Positions 57,144 through 64,000 of a DNA stretch of 64,000 bases are shown piece by piece. A program made the translations under genes and the position numbers. Origin of the DNA: Allobosea vaviloviae (GTDB lineage Bacteria > Pseudomonadota > Alphaproteobacteria > Rhizobiales > Beijerinckiaceae); contig NZ_LGSZ01000052.1 of assembly GCF_001298265.1 (NCBI RefSeq), positions 62,001 to 126,000 of the forward strand, written 5' to 3'. Within the stretch, counting starts at the first letter, position 1, and each line of letters starts with the position of its first letter. Under the pieces are notes generated by a model. The model was not told the DNA's origin. It saw only the letters and a program-made list of their open reading frames with translations, and ran no database searches.

Positions 57144-58538
57144 TCACGCCGCCTTGGCCGTCACCAGCGCGTCCCTGACCTCCGGCAGCACCAGCATGTC
57201 GTCGAGCGTCTGGCGCAGGCGCGACACGATCAGGTCGATCTCGCTCTCGCTGCAGCACAAGGGCGGCGCCAGCCCGATGATGTCGTCGGCGAAGGCGCGG
57301 AAGATCACGCCGTTGGCGTAGCCGCGCGCAAAGAGATGGTCTGCCAGCTTGACGCTGCGCGGCAGCTTTTCCCGGGTCGTCTTGTCGGCGACCAGCTCGA
57401 TGCCGGCGAGCAGGCCGCGGGCACGCACCTCACCGACCAGCGGATGGTCGGCGAGCGTCGCGAGCTTCTTTTCGAAATAGGCCCCGACGCGTTGGCCGTT
57501 GGCGAGAATGCCGCCCTCATCATAAAGCCTGAGCACCTCGAGCGCGACGGCGGCCGAAACCGGATGGCCCGAATAGGTCTGGCCATGGCCGACCGGCCCG
57601 CCCTCGGGCGCGTTGTCGGCGATGCCGCGATAGACCTTCTCGCCGATCGCCAGCGCGCCCAGCGGCGCATAGCCGGAGGTCAGACCCTTGGCCATCGTCA
57701 TCAGGTCGGGCACCACGCCTTCCGCCTCGCAGGCGAACATCGGGCCGGTGCGACCGAAGCCGGTGATGACCTCGTCGGCGAGGAACAGGATGTCGAGTTC
57801 GGCGGCGGTGTCGGCCATCGCCTTGAGCCAGCCCTTCGGCGGCACGATGACGCCGCCCGAGCCGACCACGGGCTCGCAGAAGAAGGCCGCGACATTGTCA
57901 GCGCCCAGTTCCGCCACCTTGGCGCGCAGCGAGGCGACGCTGGCCGCGATCACCGACGCGTCGTCCGAGCCGGTCGGGTTGCGATAGGCGTAAGGCGCGG
58001 CGACGTAGTGCCGGACATGGGCAGGGAAGTCGAAATTCGCATGGAAGGCCGGCAGCGCCGTGACGCCCGCCCCCGTCGAGCTCGAGCCATGATAGCCGCG
58101 CTCCAGCGAGAGGATCGCCTTCTTCGTCGGGCGGCCCGTGACGTTGTAGTAGAACTGGATCAGGCGCAGCGCGCCGTCGATCGCATCCGAGCCGCCGAGC
58201 GAGAAATAGATGTGGTTGAGGTCGCCGGGCGTGAGTTCGGCGAGCTTGGCCGCGAGGCGGATGGTCGGTTCGCTGCCGAAGCTGAAATAGCCGGTGGCAT
58301 AGGGCAGCTCGCGCATCTGCGCGGCGGCAGCCTCGACGATGCTCTCATGGCCATAGCCGACATTGACGCACCACAGCCCGGCGAAGCCGTCGATCAGCTC
58401 GTGACCTTCGGAATCGGTGATGAAGGCGCCCTTGGCCGACTTCATGATGGTGACGCCGCGCTTCTCGTGGCCGGCCCAGTTGGCGACGGGGTGCACCCAA
58501 TGCAGGCGGTCGAGGGCTTCGAGCGAATTGACGGTCAT
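57144..58538 (-). CDS. Class III PLP-dependent aminotransferase
   Basis: A 464-residue class III transaminase (omega-amino acid or polyamine:pyruvate type). Features are GHELIDGFAGLWCVNVGYGHESI near the start, YFSLGGSDAIDGALRL, LERGYHGSSSTGAG, the Asp in ILFLADEVITGFGRTG and the PLP Lys in TMAKGLTSGYAPLGA. It transfers an amino group from an omega-amine or beta-amino acid to pyruvate or a similar acceptor. The surrounding oxidases and importers point to polyamine or omega-amino acid use. Confidence 0.92.
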   Translation of the reverse strand: MTVNSLEALDRLHWVHPVANWAGHEKRGVTIMKSAKGAFITDSEGHELIDGFAGLWCVNVGYGHESIVEAAAAQMRELPYATGYFSFGSEPTIRLAAKLAELTPGDLNHIYFSLGGSDAIDGALRLIQFYYNVTGRPTKKAILSLERGYHGSSSTGAGVTALPAFHANFDFPAHVRHYVAAPYAYRNPTGSDDASVIAASVASLRAKVAELGADNVAAFFCEPVVGSGGVIVPPKGWLKAMADTAAELDILFLADEVITGFGRTGPMFACEAEGVVPDLMTMAKGLTSGYAPLGALAIGEKVYRGIADNAPEGGPVGHGQTYSGHPVSAAVALEVLRLYDEGGILANGQRVGAYFEKKLATLADHPLVGEVRARGLLAGIELVADKTTREKLPRSVKLADHLFARGYANGVIFRAFADDIIGLAPPLCCSESEIDLIVSRLRQTLDDMLVLPEVRDALVTAKAA

Positions 58539-58584
58539 GGTGTCGGGTCCTGCTGGCAAGTGGCGGCGGGTGGTGTCGGGTGGT

Positions 58585-59034
58585 TCAGGCGGCGGTCTGG
58601 AGGCAGGTGCCGATCTCGCCGCGCCGTCGCGTCGCTTCCCCGACCTCCCGCAGATAGCGGCCGGGCGTGATGCCGCAGATATTCTTGAAATGGCGCGAGA
58701 AATGGCTCTGGTCGAAGAAGCCCGCCTCGGATGCGGCCAACGCCATCGGAACCCCGTCGCGCAGCAGCCCCTTCGCATAGCCGATCCGGCGATGGCAGAT
58801 GAAGCGGTGCGGCGTCAGCCCGACCTGCCGCCGAAACACGGTGACGAAGCGGCAGACGCTGAGGCCGGCCAGCGCCGCGAGGTCTTCGAGGTAGATCGCA
58901 TCCGTGAAGTGGCGCTCGATATGCCGCAGCGCGCGCCGGATACCGTTGCTGGCGGGCAGCGCCGACAATGCGATTCCGCCTTCATGCAGGATGGGCTCGC
59001 GAAACGCAGTTTCGTGCAGGGCTAGCTCGTGCAT
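58585..59034 (-). CDS. Short AraC-family regulator
   Basis: A 149-residue AraC/XylS protein made almost entirely of the DNA-binding domain: YLEDLAALAGLSVCRFVTVFRRQVGLTPHRFI, then LAASEAGFFDQSHFSRHFKNICGITPGRY. The effector domain is nearly absent (about 30 N-terminal residues). It is directly upstream (46 bp) of the aminotransferase gene on the same strand and could control it, responding to some partner or constitutively. Confidence 0.88.
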   Translation of the reverse strand: MHELALHETAFREPILHEGGIALSALPASNGIRRALRHIERHFTDAIYLEDLAALAGLSVCRFVTVFRRQVGLTPHRFICHRRIGYAKGLLRDGVPMALAASEAGFFDQSHFSRHFKNICGITPGRYLREVGEATRRRGEIGTCLQTAA

Positions 59035-59186
59035 AAACCGTTCGACCTCCGCAGACGGATCATTCGTCTTGGTGGGAGCTTAGAACGGCCGGCGCGACTG
59101 TCGGCGCGGGCTTGGCAGCCCGCCACGACATCCCCTGCCCTATTGGCCGGCCCCGGCAGCAGATCATGCTTCGGCGGGCCGGCCTC

Positions 59187-60113
59187 TCAATAGCCTCGCT
59201 TTCGATCGACGAGGCCGATCAGGGGTTCGCCTGCGTGGTGGCGGCGCAGGTTTTCCAGGACCACGTCCACGGCCGTTTCCGGCTGCGTCATGCTGGCGAT
59301 ATGCGGCGTGACCAGAACGCGCGGGTGGCTCCACAGCGGATGGCCCTTGGTCAATGGCTCCGGTGTGGTGACGTCGAGCCACGCAGCCGAAATCTGGCCG
59401 CTGTCGAGAGCTGCCAGCAAGGCGTCCTGATCGAGATGCCCGCCGCGGCCGGTATTCACCAGCTTCGCCCCCTTCGGCAGCTGCGCGAAGAGGTCGGCGC
59501 CGAGCATGCCGCGCGTCTCGTCGGTCAGCGGCAGCAGGCAGACCAGAATATCGGTGCGGCCCAGGAAGTCCGGCAGCTCGCCTGCGCCCACAAAGCAGGT
59601 CACGCCCTCGATCTCACGGCGGGAGCGGCTCCAGCCGGCGACCTGGAAGCCGAAATTGTTCAGCATCCTGCAGCAGGCCTCGCCGAGCATGCCCAGGCCC
59701 AGCACGCCGACGCGCCGGGTCGCGGCCGGGCGGACCCGGATCTGCTTCCAGACGTCGTCCCTTTGCTGTGCGGCATAGTCGATCAGGTCGCGATGGAGGC
59801 CGAGCACCGCCATCGAGACATACTCGACCATGCCGTCGACGATGCCGGATTCGACCATGCGCGCGATCGGCAGACCAAGCGGCAGTTTCGACAGGTCGAG
59901 ATGATCGACGCCGGCGCCGACCGAGATCAGCAGCTCCAGATTGGGAAACTGCGTCATCAGGTCGTCTGGCGGCATCCAGGCGGCGAAATAGCGGATATCC
60001 TTGGGATCGCCGATCTCGGGCCAGATCCTGAACGACAGGTCGGGCGCCTTTTGCGCCAGGATCTTCGCCCATTCGGCACCGCGCGCCGGGTCGGACTTGT
60101 AGAGCAGTGCCAT
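59187..60113 (-). CDS. GhrA-type glyoxylate/hydroxypyruvate reductase
   Basis: A 308-residue D-2-hydroxyacid dehydrogenase. The NAD(P) motif is RVGVLGLGMLGEACC, and the catalytic residues are Arg in VNTGRGGHLD, Glu in DVTTPEPL and His in LVTPHIASMTQP. The SVGAGVDHLDLSKLPLGLPIAR block is typical of GhrA. It would reduce a 2-oxo acid such as glyoxylate or hydroxypyruvate, possibly a product of amine breakdown. It is 14 bp downstream of a GNAT gene. Confidence 0.9.
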   Translation of the reverse strand: MALLYKSDPARGAEWAKILAQKAPDLSFRIWPEIGDPKDIRYFAAWMPPDDLMTQFPNLELLISVGAGVDHLDLSKLPLGLPIARMVESGIVDGMVEYVSMAVLGLHRDLIDYAAQQRDDVWKQIRVRPAATRRVGVLGLGMLGEACCRMLNNFGFQVAGWSRSRREIEGVTCFVGAGELPDFLGRTDILVCLLPLTDETRGMLGADLFAQLPKGAKLVNTGRGGHLDQDALLAALDSGQISAAWLDVTTPEPLTKGHPLWSHPRVLVTPHIASMTQPETAVDVVLENLRRHHAGEPLIGLVDRKRGY

Positions 60114-60127
60114 GGTAGTCTCTCCGA

Positions 60128-60991
60128 TCAGCCGAAGGCCTGGCTGGCCGGCGCATGCAACTGCACCGGCCCCCGCGCAAGCGGCAACGTGCCCCGCACC
60201 ATGCTCGTCACGCAGTCCACAGCTTTCAGACCGCACGACACGAGCCAGTCCGACAGCGCGGAGTCTGCGGGAAGATCGATGCGCAGGAACTCTCCCTGCC
60301 GCGCCTGCAACCAATGCGCCACGAGCACCCTGGCATCAGCGTCATCGGCCGCGACGACGGGGCCGATGACGAAGCCGCGGCCGAAGCGGCGCAGCATGCT
60401 GAAGCCGGCCGCCTTGCCGCTGCGCTCGAGCACGACGCCTTCGCCGCGCTCCATGACGGCGCGCAGCAAGGCCCCGCGCGGGAGGCCCGTTGCGGCCTCG
60501 TCGAGCCGCTCCAGCAGCGGCAGATCGCAGGCCTGCGCAGAGCGAAGCACCGCTCCCTCCGCAGGCAACGGTGCCGCGACGCCGAGAGCCGTGCCATGGT
60601 GCTGGCGGATGCGGCCACCCCACGCCGCGAAGCCGGAACGCTCATAGAGAGGCGTGCCGGCAACCGTCGCGTTCAGCAGGAGCGAGCGTCCATGCGTCCG
60701 CGCTAACAGCCCCTGCATCAGGCGCCGCCCGAGCCCTGCCCCCTGATGCTGGGGAGATACGACGATCAGCCCGAGCGTGGCATGGGTCTCGCCATAGGGC
60801 CACCAGGACGCCGTCGCGACGATCTCCGAGCCAAGGCTGATGACGATGCCGCCGCCCAGGCCGATGGCCATCTCCCAATCCTCGACCCGGTGCGGCCAGC
60901 CGACGGCTTTCGACAGCGCCATGCAGGCCGGGGCGTCGCCAAGGGCGATGTCACGAAGCACCTCCGGCTCCCGAAGCAGGCTGGCCGACAT
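60128..60991 (-). CDS. Double-domain GNAT acetyltransferase (paralog 2)
   Basis: A 287-residue protein with two GNAT-like halves. The first has VVSPQHQGAGLGRRLMQGLL (acetyl-CoA loop) and PLYERSGFAAWGG, and the second (RGALLRAVMERGEGVVLERS, GFSMLRRFGRGFVIGPVVAADD) resembles Acetyltransf_18. The two halves match the protein at 55567 along their length, including the N-terminal AVGWPHRVEDW block. It starts at ATG sharing one base with the cupin stop (TGATG) and is followed by ghrA. It probably modifies a small amine or amino acid. Confidence 0.85.
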   Translation of the reverse strand: MSASLLREPEVLRDIALGDAPACMALSKAVGWPHRVEDWEMAIGLGGGIVISLGSEIVATASWWPYGETHATLGLIVVSPQHQGAGLGRRLMQGLLARTHGRSLLLNATVAGTPLYERSGFAAWGGRIRQHHGTALGVAAPLPAEGAVLRSAQACDLPLLERLDEAATGLPRGALLRAVMERGEGVVLERSGKAAGFSMLRRFGRGFVIGPVVAADDADARVLVAHWLQARQGEFLRIDLPADSALSDWLVSCGLKAVDCVTSMVRGTLPLARGPVQLHAPASQAFG

Positions 60992-61758
60992 CAGGCCACG
61001 GCCTCCTGCACGACATAGAACTTGGCGACATGAACGCGGCTGTCCCAGGCGCAGGGCGCACCCTGCGGAACCATGACCGTGTCCCCCTGAGCGACCGTGA
61101 AAACGGTCCCGTCCTCACCCGTCAGATCCACCGAGCCTTGCAGGATATGCATCAGTTCACTCAGCTTGTGCGGGCGCGAGACCCGGGCATAGGGGGTCGA
61201 ATCCCACAGGCCGGCACGCAGGTTGGCGCCCGTCTCGGTGTAGGCGTTGAAGCTGCGGCAGTCTGGAGCAGGTCCGATCAGGACATTGGCCGGAGGAGCG
61301 GCCGACGGTGCCAGCGCGGCACCTGCATCCAGGAGCGTCACCCCCGGCGTCGCCCCGGTCCCGGCTGTCGCGGCATAGAAGGCCCAGCGCGTGCCGGCCG
61401 CCGCCGCGATCCGCAGCCGCGTGCCACGTGCCACGACCACGCCACTGCCTGACATAATCGTGAGCGCCGCCGCCCCGTCGACGGACACCGTCAGCGCGCC
61501 GGACAGCACGATCATCGTTTCGGTATGAGGAAACGACGCAACATCGACCGTGCCATCGAAGCCGACACAGCCCGCGGCGGCAGCCGGGATCATCCAGGCC
61601 ACCTCGCGCCTCGCAGCGAAGGGATCGGCAAGCCCCAGCGTCGCGCCGGCGATCGATGGCGACGACGATCCGCCGGAGGCGCGATGCAGCATCACGAGGG
61701 CTGGGGACGTCGTCGGCGAGACGGTCGTCGGAGAGACGGTCTTGGGTATCGCAGTCAT
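60991..61758 (-). CDS. Two-domain cupin protein
   Basis: A 255-residue bicupin. The first cupin holds FPHTETMIVLSGALTVSVDGAA, and the second SRPHKLSELMHILQGSVDLTGEDGTVFTVAQGDTVMVPQGAPCAWDS, of the DUF861/Cupin_3 type. Cupins of this kind bind metals or act in sugar, ureide or amine metabolism; no function can be assigned. It is coupled to the GNAT gene (TGATG) and heads the cupin-GNAT-ghrA operon, which lies after an amino acid binding-protein gene. Confidence 0.8.
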   Translation of the reverse strand: MTAIPKTVSPTTVSPTTSPALVMLHRASGGSSSPSIAGATLGLADPFAARREVAWMIPAAAAGCVGFDGTVDVASFPHTETMIVLSGALTVSVDGAAALTIMSGSGVVVARGTRLRIAAAAGTRWAFYAATAGTGATPGVTLLDAGAALAPSAAPPANVLIGPAPDCRSFNAYTETGANLRAGLWDSTPYARVSRPHKLSELMHILQGSVDLTGEDGTVFTVAQGDTVMVPQGAPCAWDSRVHVAKFYVVQEAVA

Positions 61759-61817
61759 GGCGTGCGTTCGATCTCGTTTGGGAACGCTAAGCCGCTACGC
61801 CAAACCCGGCCCGCTGG

Positions 61818-61837
61818 ATTGGACTATCTTGTCGGAT
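61818..61837. promoter_or_regulatory. Imperfect dyad upstream of the cupin operon
   Basis: ATTGGAC-N6-GTCGGAT, a 5-of-7 inverted repeat about 60-80 bp upstream of the cupin start. It is a weak candidate operator; no regulator gene adjoins it. Confidence 0.25.
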
Positions 61838-61853
61838 GCGCGGATGGACGGCG

Positions 61854-62891
61854 TCAGCGCATCGGCGGAGCGTAGAGGACGCCGCCCATGGTCCAGAGCT
61901 GGTTCAGGCCGCGCGGGATGCCGAGCTTGGAGCCGACACCGAGATTGCGCTCATAGATCTCGGCATAGCTGCCGGTCGCCTTGACCGCGCGCACGGCCCA
62001 GTCCGGATCGAGCCCGAGCGCCTTGCCGAAGCCGCCCTCGGCGCCGGTGAAGCGCCGCACATCCGGCTTCTGCGATGTCAGGGCCTCGTCGACATTCGCC
62101 TTGGAGATCCCGAGTTCCTCGGCGTTGACGAGGGCGTAGTGAACCCATTTCACCACGTTGAACCAGGCGAAATCGTCGTTGCGGACGACCGGGCTGAGCG
62201 GCTCCTTCGAGATCACGTCGGGCAGCACGATCGCGTCCGCCGGCTTCGTCAGCCGCAGGCGCTCGGCATAGAGGGCCGACTGGTCGCGGCTCAGCACGTC
62301 GCACTGGCCGGACTGGAAGGCGGCGAAGGCATCTGCCGCATTCGGGAACGCCTTTTCGTCATAGCTCATCGAATTGGCGCGGAAGAAATCAGCGAGGTTC
62401 AGCTGCGACGTCGTGCCGGCCTCGACGCAGATCTTGGCCTTGTCGAGTGCCAGCGCCCCGTCGACGCCGAGCGAGCGCCGGGCGAGGAAGCCCTGCCCGT
62501 CATGATAGGTGATGCCGGCGAAGGCGAGGCCAAGCTCCGCCTCGCGCCCGAGCGTCCAGGTCGAGTTGCGCGAGAGCAGGTCGACCTTGGCCGCCTTCAA
62601 CGCGTCGAAACGCTGGCTGGCCGAGAGCGGCGTGAAGCTGACCTTCTGCGGATCGCCCAGCACCGCCGCCGCCAGGGCACGGCAGAAATCCACGTCGAAC
62701 CCGGTCCAGTTGCCCTGGGCATCCTTGTCGGAGAAGCCGCCCAGCCCCTCGCTGACCCCGCAGGCAAGCGTGCCGCGCTGCTTGACGGTATCGAGCGTGC
62801 CCGCGCCCGCCTGACCTGCCAGAATGACGGCCAGCGCCCCGGCGGCGGCGGCGCCGCGCATGGACCGGCCAACCCATGAAGCCTTCGACAT
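61854..62891 (-). CDS. Polar amino acid ABC transporter binding protein (AapJ-like)
   Basis: A 345-residue SBP_bac_3-type protein with a signal peptide (SMRGAAAAGALAVILAGQAGAG). The features VKQRGTLACGVSEGLGGFSD, GNWTGFDVDFCRALAAAVLG, DLLSRNSTWTLGRE and SYAEIYERNLG are those of general L-amino acid (AapJ/BztA) binding proteins. It captures amino acids in the periplasm. No permease or ATPase gene is adjacent, so it is an orphan that may share a channel encoded elsewhere. Confidence 0.9.
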   Translation of the reverse strand: MSKASWVGRSMRGAAAAGALAVILAGQAGAGTLDTVKQRGTLACGVSEGLGGFSDKDAQGNWTGFDVDFCRALAAAVLGDPQKVSFTPLSASQRFDALKAAKVDLLSRNSTWTLGREAELGLAFAGITYHDGQGFLARRSLGVDGALALDKAKICVEAGTTSQLNLADFFRANSMSYDEKAFPNAADAFAAFQSGQCDVLSRDQSALYAERLRLTKPADAIVLPDVISKEPLSPVVRNDDFAWFNVVKWVHYALVNAEELGISKANVDEALTSQKPDVRRFTGAEGGFGKALGLDPDWAVRAVKATGSYAEIYERNLGVGSKLGIPRGLNQLWTMGGVLYAPPMR

Positions 62892-62934
62892 GGTAGTCCC
62901 CCCGTTCGATTCCGTGCCTGAGGCGGCCTTCGCG

Positions 62935-63585
62935 TTACAGCGAGGCCTTGTGGCGAATGATCACCTTGGTCCCAAGCGGCACCCGCTCGTAGAGATCGGC
63001 GATGTCGCCGTTAGCGAGCCGGAAGCAGCCCGACGAGATCGCCTCGCCGATGGTTTCGGGCTGGTTGGTGCCGTGGACGCGGAAGACCGTCGAGCCGAGA
63101 TAGAGCGCCCGCGCGCCCATCGGATTGCCCGGTCCGCCCGCCATGAAGCGCGGCAGATAGGGCTGCCGCTGCAGCATCTCCGGCGGCGGACGCCAGTCTG
63201 GCCATTCCGCCTTGCGGCTGACCTGAACCTGGCCGGACCACTGGAAGCCCTCGCGGCCGACGCCGATGCCGTAGCGCAGCGCGCGGCCATTGCCCTGCAC
63301 GACATAGAGAAAGCGCTCGGCCGACTGGATGATGACCGTGCCGGGCGGCTCGTTCGAGCGAAACAACACCATCTGCCGAGCAAAGGGCCCCTCGGTGATG
63401 CTGACCTCCTCGGTCGAGACGCGGCCGGGCTCGTCGCCGATATCCATGGTTTCCTGCGTGGCGGCGACAGGCTTCGGCTGGGCGGACGCCGTCTGCGTTG
63501 TCGACAGCGCAGCGATCGACAGCGCTGAAACGAGCACTGCCGCGAACACGCCTGCCCGCGAGGGCATCGTCATCCTGGATGTCAT
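62935..63585 (-). CDS. L,D-transpeptidase (YkuD domain)
   Basis: A 216-residue secreted protein with a signal peptide (ending near TASAQ). The YkuD catalytic motif is visible as VFRVHGTNQPETIG and ISSGCFRLANGDIADLYERV, with His and Cys in the order HG...SxGCxR. FLYVVQGNGRALRYGIGVGREG is the usual strand region. It cross-links peptidoglycan or attaches lipoprotein by 3-3 bonds. It lies 43 bp before the binding-protein gene and 14 bp after the next minus-strand gene. Confidence 0.92.
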   Translation of the reverse strand: MTSRMTMPSRAGVFAAVLVSALSIAALSTTQTASAQPKPVAATQETMDIGDEPGRVSTEEVSITEGPFARQMVLFRSNEPPGTVIIQSAERFLYVVQGNGRALRYGIGVGREGFQWSGQVQVSRKAEWPDWRPPPEMLQRQPYLPRFMAGGPGNPMGARALYLGSTVFRVHGTNQPETIGEAISSGCFRLANGDIADLYERVPLGTKVIIRHKASL

Positions 63586-63599
63586 GTCAGTCCTCCCGA

Positions 63600-64000
63600 T
63601 CAGCGGCAGCGCACATAGATGAAGGTGCCGTAGCGACGATGGGCATCGGGATCGACGAAACGCATCACCAGCATCGAATCCGTCGCCGACAGGATCTCGC
63701 GATCCTGCAGATCGCCGGGTGGCGCCTCGAAGCCGAGATAGGTACGCCCGCCCGGCCCGGCCTTGAGCCTGAGTTCGTAGAGTTTGGGGTCGTCGGCGAC
63801 ATGCATCATGACACCGTCCTGCGCGCCCTTGGTGATGACATAGGGCTGGCTGCAGCCGGCGCTGGCCTGCGTCTCGGTGCGCTTGCGATCCTTCTCATTG
63901 TGGAAGGAGGCGATGCCCCAGCGGCCGATCAGCTTGTCGGGGCCGATATGGCTCGGCACCGTGATCGCGGCTGCGACCTGTGTCTGCGGCGCACGTTCGC
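63600..64000 (-). CDS. Hypothetical exported protein (5' end off window)
   Basis: At least 133 codons are open on the minus strand, and the frame runs off the right edge without a stop. Near the edge it reads ...APQTQVAAAITVPSHIGPDKLIGRWG, which suggests the region just after a signal peptide. Later blocks are CSQPYVITKGAQDGVMMHV, GGRTYLGFEAPPG and MVMRFVDPDAHRRYGTFIYVRC. I do not recognise the family. A GTG at 63959 is a possible but less likely start. It ends 14 bp before the L,D-transpeptidase gene. Confidence 0.7.
   Translation of the reverse strand, partial: ERAPQTQVAAAITVPSHIGPDKLIGRWGIASFHNEKDRKRTETQASAGCSQPYVITKGAQDGVMMHVADDPKLYELRLKAGPGGRTYLGFEAPPGDLQDREILSATDSMLVMRFVDPDAHRRYGTFIYVRCR

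Noticed and set aside
1..64000. CRISPR arrays, tRNA or rRNA genes, riboswitches, integrases or prophage
   Set aside because: No regularly spaced direct repeats, no cloverleaf or rRNA-like stretch and no integrase or phage protein was found on reading both strands; short RNAs could still be missed without a covariance search.

Overview
The window is GC-rich, gene-dense chromosomal DNA of an alphaproteobacterium, most likely a Hyphomicrobiales member of Bosea or a related genus. The taxonomic clues are a membrane-bound ferritin (MbfA type) behind an Irr-box-like palindrome, a soluble chemoreceptor with a C-terminal sensor, many ABC importers for organic nitrogen compounds, and the palindromic intergenic repeats common in this group. 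The genus is inference. I see no tRNA, rRNA, CRISPR array, transposase or phage gene.

Layout. 0-4.3 kb: the 3' end of a short FlhB-C-like gene, a BioF2-type acetyltransferase, mogA, then on the minus strand a flavin reductase / N-carbamoyl-D-amino acid hydrolase pair and a glutathione peroxidase. 4.4-15.1 kb: a complete minus-strand chemotaxis locus (STAS, cheY, cheA, cheW, PAS-type MCP, cheR, cheD, cheB, second cheY-like gene), preceded by a soluble MCP and a lone receiver protein. 15.4-17.3 kb: Tat-exported Fe/Mn superoxide dismutase and mbfA. 17.4-30.4 kb: an organic-nitrogen locus with AtzE, AtzG, NCS2 permease and BiuH-like hydrolase on the minus strand, divergent allophanate hydrolase AtzF, then a GntR regulator, AtzH/HpxZ-like protein and a peptide-type ABC importer. 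30.7-35.7 kb: LysR plus hydantoinase/oxoprolinase A and B. 35.8-40.1 kb: a second peptide-type ABC importer (no ATPase in the window) translationally coupled to a MOSC protein. 40.4-46.8 kb: two paralogous FAD oxidoreductases flanking an amidase, then a HAD hydrolase overlapping an aldehyde dehydrogenase, closed by a convergent LysR gene. 48.0-54.1 kb: a spermidine/putrescine-type ABC importer with a HAD and a FAD oxidase inserted in the operon. 54.2-61.8 kb: another PuuB-like oxidase, two paralogous double-GNAT proteins, an AsnC regulator, class III aminotransferase, AraC regulator, GhrA-type reductase and a bicupin. 61.9-64 kb: a polar amino acid binding protein, an L,D-transpeptidase and a partial gene running off the end.

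How the genes work together (inference from families and order). Much of 17-62 kb looks like scavenging of organic nitrogen. Importers take up amides, ureides or amines. Amidases and hydantoinases release ammonia, FAD oxidases and an aminotransferase convert amines to aldehydes or oxo acids, and dehydrogenases or reductases finish the carbon skeleton. The best supported sub-pathway runs from biuret or carboxybiuret to allophanate and then ammonia plus CO2; no cyanuric acid hydrolase (AtzD) is present in the window. Two of its minus-strand operons share the same promoter architecture (TNGGCA, 17 bp, TACAAW, preceded by GCA), which suggests joint control, possibly by the local GntR protein.
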